62,205 nucleotides of DNA from Bernardetia sp. Its GTDB lineage: Bacteria; Bacteroidota; Bacteroidia; Cytophagales; Bernardetiaceae. A program made the position numbers and the translations under genes. The notes under the pieces were generated by a model. It was not told where the DNA came from. It did no database searches and saw only the letters and a list, made by a program, of their open reading frames with translations. Location of the stretch: contig NZ_JAHDIG010000007.1 of NCBI RefSeq assembly GCF_020630935.1, positions 1 through 62,205 of the forward strand, read 5' to 3'. Positions within the stretch are counted from its first letter, which is position 1, and each line of letters begins with the position of its first letter. This document shows positions 55,062 to 62,205 of this stretch, in pieces.

Positions 55062-55925
55062 ATGAAAAAAACATTACTTTTTCAACGCATCTATTTTATT
55101 TTTTTTCTACTTCTATTTTTTTTTGTAGCTCTAACTTCTTGTATTACAGAAGAGATAGACATTGACATATCAGAGCGAGATATTAAAGTTATCGGACACG
55201 GAGGAATGGGTATTGGACAGGTTTATCCAATGAATAGTTATGAGTCTGTAATGTATGCTGTAAGTTTAGGCAGCGATGGGATAGAAATTGATGTCCAGAT
55301 GACAAAAGATGGTGTTTTAGTAGCCTTTCACGACGAAGAATTAGAAACAAAAACTGACAAACATGGAAAAATATATGAACAAAACTGGGATGATATAAAA
55401 GATGCTGAATATGTAAGCTCTGCGCCTTACACAAAATATAGAATCATTCGTTTGAAGAACATTTTTGAGCATTTACCAAATCTTTATGACTACACTTTTT
55501 TTTTAGATGTCAAATCCTTCCACTCTACCACTTCAATGGCTTATCATAACCAGTTGAATCAAGCTCTCACAAATTTGATAGACGAGTATAGAGAGAAACG
55601 AAATCTGAATATAAACAGAATATATATAGAATTGAAAGACGAAGAGGCAATAGAATTGTTACAAAACACACATCCTAATTATCAAATTTTTGCTTATGAT
55701 AATTTTGAAAGAGCATTAGAAAAAGCTAGAAAGTATAAATTGAAAGGAATAACTGTTCAGACCAGTGAACTAACAAAAGAAAACGTTGAATTGGCACAGA
55801 ATGAAGGTTTGCTAGTAGCTACTCTCAATACACACTCACAAAACAAAAATATAGAAGCTGTCAATAAAGGAGTAGATTACATACAGACAGATAGAGTAAA
55901 ACATTTGATTAAAATTTTGAAATAA
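55062..55925 (+). CDS. Glycerophosphodiester phosphodiesterase family lipoprotein
   Basis: A 287-residue lipoprotein: lipobox LTSCIT near residue 30, then a GDPD TIM barrel. The first motif is HGGMG where most members have HRG, but EIDVQMTKDGVLVAFHDEEL (metal E and D, catalytic His) is intact, and the middle metal region FFLDVKS and the end NTHSQNKNIEAVNKGVDYIQTDRVKHL fit. It releases glycerol phosphate from deacylated phospholipids outside the cytoplasm. The missing Arg of HRG could lower or change activity. Confidence 0.9.
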   Translation: MKKTLLFQRIYFIFFLLLFFFVALTSCITEEIDIDISERDIKVIGHGGMGIGQVYPMNSYESVMYAVSLGSDGIEIDVQMTKDGVLVAFHDEELETKTDKHGKIYEQNWDDIKDAEYVSSAPYTKYRIIRLKNIFEHLPNLYDYTFFLDVKSFHSTTSMAYHNQLNQALTNLIDEYREKRNLNINRIYIELKDEEAIELLQNTHPNYQIFAYDNFERALEKARKYKLKGITVQTSELTKENVELAQNEGLLVATLNTHSQNKNIEAVNKGVDYIQTDRVKHLIKILK

Positions 55926-56038
55926 TTTGCAGAGAGATAAATCAAATTTTTCGTTAAAAATGATTTCAATAAATAGAGAAAATAAAAAAAATCAGTAAAA
56001 TTGATTATCTTTTGAAAATAAGTTTTAAATCCTACTAT

Positions 56039-56746
56039 ATGCTTTCCCTAAAAAATATTCATAAATCTTATCATACTGCTGCTCAAAGTATGCACGTTTT
56101 GAAAGGCATTGACATGACAGTAAATGAAGGCGAATTGATTTCTATTATGGGTTCTTCTGGCTCTGGAAAATCGACGCTTCTCAATATTTTAGGAATGCTA
56201 GACAATTATGATAAAGGAGAGTATTGGTTAGATAAAGTTCTAATAAAAAATCTTTCTGAAAAACAAGCTGCTATCTATCGCAATAAGTTTCTTGGGTTTG
56301 TGTTTCAGTCTTTCAACCTACTTTCCTTCAAAACAGCAGCAGAAAATGTTGCTCTCCCTCTTTATTATCAAAAAGTAGGTCGTAAAGAAAGACAAATATT
56401 AGCAGAAAAATACTTAGAACGTGTGGGACTAAGACAATGGGCGCATCACTTGCCTTCTGAGCTTTCGGGAGGTCAAAAACAGCGTGTTGCAGTGGCAAGA
56501 GCCTTAATAACAGACCCTAAAGTAATCTTGGCAGATGAGCCAACAGGAGCGTTAGACACCACCACCTCGTATGAAGTAATGGAACTTTTCAAGCAAGTAC
56601 ACCAAAGTGGTAAAACGATTGTTATCGTTACTCACGAAGACGATATTGCAGAAAAAACAGAAAGAATAATCAGATTGAGGGATGGAAATATAGAAAGTCA
56701 GAATGATAAAATAAAAAAAACGGATATTGCTCTAGATAAGAAATAA
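56039..56746 (+). CDS. ABC transporter ATPase of the LolD/MacB type
   Basis: A 235-residue ATP-binding subunit: Walker A GSSGSGKST, the LolD/MacB-type FVFQSFNLL Q-loop, signature LSGGQKQR, Walker B VILADEPTGALD and H-loop VTHED. The usual partners are MacB/LolCE permeases, but none lies in the window, so this is an orphan ATPase. ATG at 56039 was chosen; the frame extends to a TTG at 56012. Its downstream DNA contains a MITE. Such ATPases drive lipoprotein release or peptide/antibiotic export. Confidence 0.88.
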   Translation: MLSLKNIHKSYHTAAQSMHVLKGIDMTVNEGELISIMGSSGSGKSTLLNILGMLDNYDKGEYWLDKVLIKNLSEKQAAIYRNKFLGFVFQSFNLLSFKTAAENVALPLYYQKVGRKERQILAEKYLERVGLRQWAHHLPSELSGGQKQRVAVARALITDPKVILADEPTGALDTTTSYEVMELFKQVHQSGKTIVIVTHEDDIAEKTERIIRLRDGNIESQNDKIKKTDIALDKK

Positions 56747-56765
56747 AATCATAGGTAATAATTTC

Positions 56766-56888
56766 TAAAGTACTGGACATCCATCGATATTTGCTGTTCT
56801 GTAACTCACAGAATAGGGAAAAGTACCGTTCGTTGGTGTTTTTGCAAAGCGACACCAACGACTTTTTATCTTCCTGTCCAGTACTCTA
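56766..56888. mobile_element. 123-bp MITE-like element with terminal inverted repeats and target duplication
   Basis: Ends taaagtactggaca (56766-56779) and tgtccagtactcta (56875-56888) are 14-bp inverted repeats with one mismatch. Both sides are flanked by aataatttct (56757-56766 and 56889-56898), a direct repeat of 9-10 bases that looks like a target-site duplication. Inside are two hairpins: ctgttctgt-type and cgttggtgt/acaccaacg. It has no coding capacity, so a non-autonomous element is likely, inserted between the ABC ATPase gene and 57181. Rest of 56747-57180 shows nothing. Confidence 0.85.
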
Positions 56889-57180
56889 AATAATTTCTTC
56901 TATCCCTTCTATTTTAGCTAAAGTTATTTTAGTTTTAAAGACTTATTAATTTTTATGCTAAATTGTAATGTGGATTATATTAGCATAAGTAGGCACACTT
57001 ATTGCAAAATTCCTAAATAAGTGCGAATACAAACAATGAATGACTATTTTTTAATCTTGTATAGGAAATGTATTTTACACCTAAAGGTTTCAATAATACC
57101 ATAGTCAGAATAGCATCACACAAATATTTTCACTATTTGCCTTAAAAAAAATCAATCTAAATAAAATATAGCTTTAGCGT

Positions 57181-58446
57181 ATGAAAATCTTAACTTTCTG
57201 TATTGCAGCAGCATTATCTCTTAGTTCTACTATTTCTTTTGCCGTTCCCTCTCTAAATCCTACATCAACAAATGATAATGCTTCTCTCAAAAATTCTATT
57301 ATAAATAGAACAAATAAAATGGCTTATAAGTCAGTAGGAGATAAAGGTTTTGATGCAGCTAACACTGTTATTAAGTGCCAAGATGGAAATTTTGTTCTAT
57401 TAGGACGTACAGATTCGTATGGCGCAGGTGATATGAATATGAGCGCAATAAAAGTAGATGCTGCTGGGAATATTATTTGGAATAAAAACTATGGTGCAGA
57501 GGAAAGCGAAGAAGGTTATTCGGGCTTAGAAACTGCTGACGGAGGATTTATTTTTGCTGGTTATTCAGATTCGTATGGTGCAGGCTCAGACATAAAAGAT
57601 GGGTGGATAGTGCGTACAGACGCAAAAGGAACTCGTATTTGGGACAAAACGTTTGGCTCTAATCAAAGTATAGATGAAATATATAGTGTTATACCTGATG
57701 GCGAGGGAAATTATATGGTACTAATGAACAGTATTCCTATCACAACAGGCAAAAGCGATATTATTCTTTTAAAAATAGATGATACAGGAGAAACAATTTG
57801 GAAGAAAAGCTTTGGTGGTAAAAGCAGCGAACAAGGACACTCATTAGCTAAAACAGAAAAAGGCTATCTTATTGCTGGACATGTAGAAGGAGAAATGATG
57901 ACAAAATGGGATATGCTCTTGATTCATGTAGATGAAGAAGGCAATAAAAAATGGGAAAAAACCTATGGAGGTGGAGACAATGAGATGGCAAATGTAGTTA
58001 AAGTAATGCCTTCTGGAAATATTCTGATTGCTGGTTATTCTTATACCTATGCAGAAGGAAGCCACGATGCTTGGATTGTCTGTGCAGACAAAAATGGAAA
58101 AAAAGTATGGGATAAAAATTTTGGTGGACTAAGTACAGATGAAGCCTTTGATGTTCTAGTTACAGAAAAATCTGAAATTATTATGATTGGCTATACAGAT
58201 GTGTATAAAGCGGATGAGTATGGAAATAATGTAAGCAAACTTTCCAATGAAATTATGATTAATAAGTTAGATGCAAAAGGCAATGAAATTTGGACAAGAA
58301 CTCTTGGAGGAGAAAAAGACCAAGTAGCTAAAGCTGGAGCTTTAACAGAAGATGGTGGTTTTGTGTTGGCTGGTTATACCAATGAGAATATGGATTCTAA
58401 AAATGTAGATATGCTTATCTTGAAAGTATCTGCTGATGGAAAATAG
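57181..58446 (+). CDS. Secreted beta-propeller-like repeat protein
   Basis: A 421-residue protein with a signal peptide (ILTFCIAAALSLSS...SFA). The body is made of about seven repeats of 50-60 residues, each with the pattern D-x-x-G-x-x-x-W-x-K-x-x-GG followed by GGFIFAGYSDSYGAG-like blocks (WIVRTDAKGTRIWDKTFGS, LLKIDDTGETIWKKSFGGK, HVDEEGNKKWEKTYGGG). This is a bacterial seven-blade-propeller-like arrangement. No T9SS sorting domain at the end. Function unknown; maybe a surface-binding protein. Confidence 0.75.
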   Translation: MKILTFCIAAALSLSSTISFAVPSLNPTSTNDNASLKNSIINRTNKMAYKSVGDKGFDAANTVIKCQDGNFVLLGRTDSYGAGDMNMSAIKVDAAGNIIWNKNYGAEESEEGYSGLETADGGFIFAGYSDSYGAGSDIKDGWIVRTDAKGTRIWDKTFGSNQSIDEIYSVIPDGEGNYMVLMNSIPITTGKSDIILLKIDDTGETIWKKSFGGKSSEQGHSLAKTEKGYLIAGHVEGEMMTKWDMLLIHVDEEGNKKWEKTYGGGDNEMANVVKVMPSGNILIAGYSYTYAEGSHDAWIVCADKNGKKVWDKNFGGLSTDEAFDVLVTEKSEIIMIGYTDVYKADEYGNNVSKLSNEIMINKLDAKGNEIWTRTLGGEKDQVAKAGALTEDGGFVLAGYTNENMDSKNVDMLILKVSADGK

Positions 58447-58489
58447 GGCATAATGCATCTTTGTTTTATCGTTGAAAAAAATAAGTTAG

Positions 58490-58529
58490 CCGAATTTCTC
58501 ATAAAATAATAATGAGAGGTTCGGTTTTT
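58490..58529 (+). terminator. Terminator after the propeller gene
   Basis: ccgaatttctcat (58490-58502) pairs with atgagaggttcgg (58512-58524) over 13 bp with two G-U pairs, then five Ts. Confidence 0.85.
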
Positions 58530-58608
58530 GTTATTCAAATAAAAAAATAAATGTACTTTTAGGGTATCAAGCATACATAATCTAGTGAGAAAACGTAGGA
58601 GAAATACG

Positions 58609-59919
58609 ATGAGAATACTACCACAACCAACTATAATTTTTTTATACGAAAGAAAGAGAAAAAACACCTCCCTTATTCTGCTTATCCTATTATTTATTTT
58701 TATAGCTAATAAACTACTATATGCTCAAGGTTTTGATAGTTTCCAACCATCCAACCTTGTAAATAAAGACAATACATTAGCCCCTACTTCTGCTATTGTC
58801 AAAGGAAAATTGTTTGCCTATCACTACAATCAAGAAAAAGGCAAAAGTGGAAAATATTATACTCAAAAAGAAAAGCTAGTTGTTAATCTAAGTGTTAGAA
58901 ATCTTCGCACACAAGAAATGCAAAAAAGAATTTTTTCTCCTGATACTGTTTCTGGAAACTATTTTATGTTTTTGTTGCCAGATGAGCGTTATGAAATTAG
59001 TATAGTAGTAAAAGGTTTTCGGCCTTATATTATTGTACTTTTTATCCCTCCCCAAACATTTATCTATGAGTTGAATCGTGATATTGTTTTTGAGCCTATT
59101 ATGTTATTGGAAGAACAAATTGGTCAGCACAACTCATTTAAAAATCGCTCTCAAAATCTAACTTACTATTACGATTCGGCTGCTTTACACAACTACGACA
59201 GAGATAAATTTGAAGTATTGAGAGAACTGATAGACTATACGATGGCAAAAGGAAATACAAATGCACTGGATAGCCTAGAAAAAATAATTGTAGATGAAAT
59301 TTCTCCAAAAGCATCTGTGTATATTCCTTCACAGTTAGAACCTAATGATAACTTCAAACCTATTTTTGATAAAATAAAGGAGAGCTTTTCACACGGTTCG
59401 TGGGAATATATTGATGAATTTTATGCTAAGAAAAGTACAGGAAATACATATTATTCAGAAGCAAAAAGTATTTCATCATCAGAAAAGCCAAACCAAAAAA
59501 CTATTGTAACACACTTTGTTCTTTTTGATGGAAAAAATGCCAAACGTCTTACAAAAGAACAGAAAGAAAAACTACAACAAATAGCCAATTTTCTAAACAA
59601 CGACTCAAGGCTAGTTATAGAAATTTTTGGAAGGACAAATTCAGAAAACAGCACAGAAAAGGAGTTAAGCTCTGAAAAACGTCTTCGTATGTCTTCTAAG
59701 CGCACTAAACAAGTCTTCAAATATTTGAAAAAAAGAGTAGAAGACAAAGACAAATTTCATTATATTGTCTATGGAATGAGTGAAAAATTAGATGATGCAA
59801 CTTTAGACGAAAATACAGAAACTCCAAATAAAGAAGTTGATAAAAAGAACGAACTACTATTTACAAAAGTAGCTCCTAAAGCTCCTAGAGTAGAACTCGT
59901 GATTAGTTTAGGCAATTAA
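58609..59919 (+). CDS. Hypothetical envelope protein with OmpA-like C-terminal domain
   Basis: A 436-residue protein. N-terminal membrane/signal helix (ILLILLFIFIANKLLYAQ). The middle (about 50-160) looks like a beta-sandwich (VVNLSVRNLRTQ, YFMFLLPDERYEISIVVKGF). The last 140 residues (HFVLFDGKNAKRLTKEQKEKLQQIANFL, EIFGRTN, SSKRTKQVFKYL) have the OmpA-like peptidoglycan-binding layout. ATG at 58609 was chosen over a GTG at 58585 because an AGGAG (58597-58601) precedes it by seven bases, a rare Shine-Dalgarno in this window. Probably ties the outer membrane to the wall; the identity of the N-terminal part is unknown. Confidence 0.7.
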   Translation: MRILPQPTIIFLYERKRKNTSLILLILLFIFIANKLLYAQGFDSFQPSNLVNKDNTLAPTSAIVKGKLFAYHYNQEKGKSGKYYTQKEKLVVNLSVRNLRTQEMQKRIFSPDTVSGNYFMFLLPDERYEISIVVKGFRPYIIVLFIPPQTFIYELNRDIVFEPIMLLEEQIGQHNSFKNRSQNLTYYYDSAALHNYDRDKFEVLRELIDYTMAKGNTNALDSLEKIIVDEISPKASVYIPSQLEPNDNFKPIFDKIKESFSHGSWEYIDEFYAKKSTGNTYYSEAKSISSSEKPNQKTIVTHFVLFDGKNAKRLTKEQKEKLQQIANFLNNDSRLVIEIFGRTNSENSTEKELSSEKRLRMSSKRTKQVFKYLKKRVEDKDKFHYIVYGMSEKLDDATLDENTETPNKEVDKKNELLFTKVAPKAPRVELVISLGN

Positions 59920-60000
59920 AAAATAGTTTTCATTTTAAAATCATTAATCTAAACTGACTATCCTTCTAAATTCAAAACTCTACAATCTAAATTGGTTCTC

Positions 60001-60324
60001 ATGTACGACAAAGATTTTAATAAACTTCCCACACGCCAAACTCCAGACCCAAAGCCGATTGGTGAGGCTTTAAAGGGATTTTTAGAGTCTCAAAAGTGGA
60101 ATACAAAGTTTGAAAGCAGTAAGCTAAAGGTAGAATGGGAAAAAATAGTAGGTAACTTTGTAGCAAAGCAAACTGAAAAAGTAGAAATAAGAAATAAAAA
60201 GATATTTATTCGTGTTTCTCAACCCACTTTAAGATATGAACTCTTAATGCAAAAAACATCTATTATCTATCGTGTCAATTCGCATTTTGGAAGAAGAATG
60301 ATAGAAGAGGTGGTGTTGCTATAA
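60001..60324 (+). CDS. DUF721 (DciA-like) protein
   Basis: A 107-residue DUF721 protein: a short N-terminal part, GEALKGFLESQKW, KLKVEWEKIVGNFVAKQTEKVEIRNKKIFIRVSQPTLRYELLMQK, and a final helix RRMIEEVVL. In bacteria lacking the DnaC loader the family includes DciA, which loads the replicative helicase; Bacteroidota members are of this type but the function is not proven. ATG at 60001 was chosen over TTG at 59992. Followed by repeat copy 2. Confidence 0.82.
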   Translation: MYDKDFNKLPTRQTPDPKPIGEALKGFLESQKWNTKFESSKLKVEWEKIVGNFVAKQTEKVEIRNKKIFIRVSQPTLRYELLMQKTSIIYRVNSHFGRRMIEEVVLL

Positions 60325-60368
60325 TTTGATGTTTATCTGTTTTTTTAAAAAGTTGTTTAAGAATAGAC

Positions 60369-60450
60369 AAATAACCGTCGTTGAGGCTCAAAATGCAGCC
60401 GTCAACGAGGATAAAATTCCCTAAACGACGGTTTAAAACCTCGTTTACGG
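60369..60450. repeat. Dispersed hairpin repeat, copy 2
   Basis: Its first 41 bases equal 10688-10728 exactly. Further on, ccgtcgtt (60375-60382) pairs with aacgacgg (60424-60431), and ccgtcaacgagg (60399-60410) with cctcgtttacgg (60439-60450), one mismatch: four related 8-12-mers in alternating orientation. Copy 1 shares only the first three quarters of this layout. Confidence 0.85.
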
Positions 60451-60555
60451 TTGATAAAATACATTCTTAATCAACTTTTTAGCATAAAAAACACCAAAAA
60501 CGAGCTTTTTTCAAAAAAATGAAGTTCATAAAACCTTTATCTCATTTTTTTGTTA

Positions 60556-60563
60556 TATTTTTG
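60556..60563 (+). promoter_or_regulatory. -7 box of sufB
   Basis: TATTTTTG, a full TAnnTTTG match, 77 bases upstream of the sufB ATG. No TTG at 19-21 bases upstream, so only the -7 element is supported. Confidence 0.4.
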
Positions 60564-60640
60564 CAGTATCAAAATTATTTAGACTAATTACAAACAAGTC
60601 TAACATCATATAAAATTATTGCTACTTACCTTACAAAATT

Positions 60641-62098
60641 ATGGCAGAAGCAAAACAGACAGAGCAAGAACTTTTAGAAGACATCACAAATTCGGAATAC
60701 AAATACGGATTTGTTTCAAATATAGAATCAGATAAAGCTGTTAAAGGTCTCACAGAAGACACCGTTCGTTTCATTTCAGAAAAGAAAAATGAACCCGAAT
60801 GGCTTTTAGAATGGCGTTTGGAAGCCTTTAGAAAATGGAAAGAAATGCCAACTCCAAAATGGGCAAATCTAAATATTCCAGAAATAGATTTTCAAGAAAT
60901 TATCTATTATGCTGCGCCTAAAAAGAAGCCAAAAGTAGATAGTTTGGATGAAATAGACCCAGAACTTTTAGCTACATTTGACAAACTTGGAATTTCTTTA
61001 GATGAGCAGAAACGCCTTACTGGTGTGGCTGTGGATGTAGTAATGGATAGCGTTTCAGTTGCCACAACATTTAAAGCAAAACTAGCAGAATTAGGAATTA
61101 TCTTTTGTTCGTTTAGTGAAGCTGTGCAAGAACATCCAGAACTCGTAAAAAAATATTTAGGCTCGGTAGTTCCAGTAACAGACAATTATTTTTCTGCGCT
61201 CAATTCGGCTGTTTTTAGCGATGGTTCATTTTGTTATATTCCTAAAGGAGTTCGTTCTCCAATGGAACTTTCTACCTATTTCAGAATAAACGAAGCGAAT
61301 ACAGGGCAGTTTGAGAGAACACTTATCGTCGCAGAAGAAGGATCTTATGTAAGTTATTTGGAAGGCTGTACTGCGCCTCAAAGAGATGAAAATCAACTTC
61401 ATGCTGCTGTAGTAGAAATTTTTGCTCACAAAAACTCAGAAGTAAAATATTCAACAGTTCAGAACTGGTATCCAGGAGATAAAGATGGAAAAGGTGGAAT
61501 TTATAACTTCGTAACCAAACGAGGAATCTGCTTTGGAGATGATTCAAAAATTTCTTGGACACAAGTAGAAACAGGTTCTGCCATTACGTGGAAATATCCA
61601 TCTTGTGTTTTGAAAGGCGATAACTCTATGGGAGAATTTTATTCTGTGGCTGTTACTAAAAATTATCAGCAAGCCGATACAGGAACAAAAATGATTCATA
61701 TTGGAAAGAATACAAAAAGTCGTATTGTTTCAAAAGGTATTTCAGCTGGTTTTAGCCAAAATTCATATCGTGGTTCGGTAGATATTATGAAACGAGCAAC
61801 GAATGCAAGAAACTTCTCTCAATGTGATTCACTCTTAATTGGAGACCAATGTGGAGCGCATACATTCCCATACATCAATGCAGAAAATAGCAGCGCACAA
61901 ATAGAACACGAGGCAACAACTTCAAAAATTGGAGAAGACCAGATTTTCTATTGTAATCAAAGAGGAATTGACTCTGAAAAAGCTGTTGCACTTATTGTAA
62001 ACGGGTATTGTAAAGAAGTTTTGAACAAGTTACCAATGGAATTTGCTGTGGAAGCACAAAAACTTCTAGCTCTTTCTTTGGAAGGAAGTGTAGGATAG
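60641..62098 (+). CDS. sufB: Fe-S cluster assembly scaffold SufB
   Basis: A 485-residue SufB, the scaffold of the SUF pathway, which receives sulfur from SufS/SufE or SufU and builds [4Fe-4S] clusters with SufC and SufD. The conserved blocks are present: [77 protein letters not shown], and near the C-terminus [11 protein letters not shown] and [22 protein letters not shown] hairpin with T-run follows 20 bases downstream, so sufC may be in a separate unit or the hairpin attenuates. Confidence 0.96.
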   Translation: MAEAKQTEQELLEDITNSEYKYGFVSNIESDKAVKGLTEDTVRFISEKKNEPEWLLEWRLEAFRKWKEMPTPKWANLNIPEIDFQEIIYYAAPKKKPKVDSLDEIDPELLATFDKLGISLDEQKRLTGVAVDVVMDSVSVATTFKAKLAELGIIFCSFSEAVQEHPELVKKYLGSVVPVTDNYFSALNSAVFSDGSFCYIPKGVRSPMELSTYFRINEANTGQFERTLIVAEEGSYVSYLEGCTAPQRDENQLHAAVVEIFAHKNSEVKYSTVQNWYPGDKDGKGGIYNFVTKRGICFGDDSKISWTQVETGSAITWKYPSCVLKGDNSMGEFYSVAVTKNYQQADTGTKMIHIGKNTKSRIVSKGISAGFSQNSYRGSVDIMKRATNARNFSQCDSLLIGDQCGAHTFPYINAENSSAQIEHEATTSKIGEDQIFYCNQRGIDSEKAVALIVNGYCKEVLNKLPMEFAVEAQKLLALSLEGSVG

Positions 62099-62118
62099 TA
62101 GAAATATACTTACGTAAA

Positions 62119-62160
62119 AAAATCCTATCAAAAAAGCGTATTTTGATAGGATTTTCTTTT
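62119..62160 (+). terminator. Hairpin with T-run after sufB
   Basis: Bases 62119-62133 (aaaatcctatcaaaa) and 62141-62155 form a perfect 15-bp stem around aagcgta, followed by ctttttt. Typical Rho-independent terminator. Nothing recognisable in the last 45 bases of the window. Confidence 0.9.
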
Positions 62161-62205
62161 TGTTCTAATTTAGATATACCTTGTATCTACTGAAAACTTC
62201 TCTGG

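Larger units (their letters stand above)
60325..60640. other. Intergenic region upstream of sufB
   Basis: 316 bases with no gene. It holds hairpin repeat copy 2 (60369-60450) and the -7 box of sufB (60556-60563). The rest is AT-rich. Confidence 0.65.

Overview
The window is chromosomal DNA of a gliding member of the Bacteroidota, probably the Cytophagales (Flexibacter/Bernardetia-like; the genus is inference). The grounds are: a gliding lipoprotein GldB; a 2165-residue secreted protein ending in a type IX secretion (T9SS) sorting domain; very AT-rich DNA with few Shine-Dalgarno sequences; several matches to the Bacteroidota -7 promoter box TAnnTTTG; and typical families of this phylum (TamB-like, Nfu, isolated SufB, ACMSD). 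No rRNA, tRNA, CRISPR array, phage or full insertion sequence was seen.

Layout. 58-1337: Fe-S scaffold Nfu and a small membrane protein. 1427-8963: a peptide-export locus, the most interesting part. Three intact and one broken gene for short double-glycine-leader, cysteine-rich peptides (4509-5713) sit on the minus strand. Downstream of the first group are a VKOR-thioredoxin fusion and an HlyD-type adaptor. Divergent from them is a C39-peptidase ABC exporter. The expected job is to cut the leaders, export the peptides and oxidise their cysteines to disulfides. A 17-bp near-palindrome occurs upstream of both divergent arms.

9082-21996: GldB, a RidA-family protein, two MsbA-like ABC exporter halves (one with Asp in place of the catalytic Glu, so possibly a heterodimer), a DUF2071 protein, a YeiH-like transporter, MscL, a GNAT enzyme, a sodium:solute symporter, a GT2 glycosyltransferase that seems to start at ATT, and two tandem lysine-rich membrane paralogues. 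22157-28308: MurC, a YtxH protein, a secreted protein overlapping a Crp/Fnr regulator, and a large M28 peptidase. 28610-39980: the giant T9SS protein and a TamB-like protein.

40017-52718: ACMSD (kynurenine pathway), a DUF2157/GDYXXLXY pair, a serine hydrolase, a PadR regulator with its membrane partner, small envelope proteins, HMG-CoA lyase and penicillin-binding protein 2. 52777-62205: a Wzy-like membrane protein, a small barrel protein, a GDPD lipoprotein, a LolD/MacB-type ATPase, a beta-propeller-like protein, an OmpA-like protein, a DUF721 protein and SufB.

Intergenic DNA carries at least three families of short dispersed repeats. The best is a 123-bp MITE-like element at 56766-56888 with 14-bp terminal inverted repeats and a 9-10 bp flanking direct repeat. 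Strong perfect-stem terminators separate many units.
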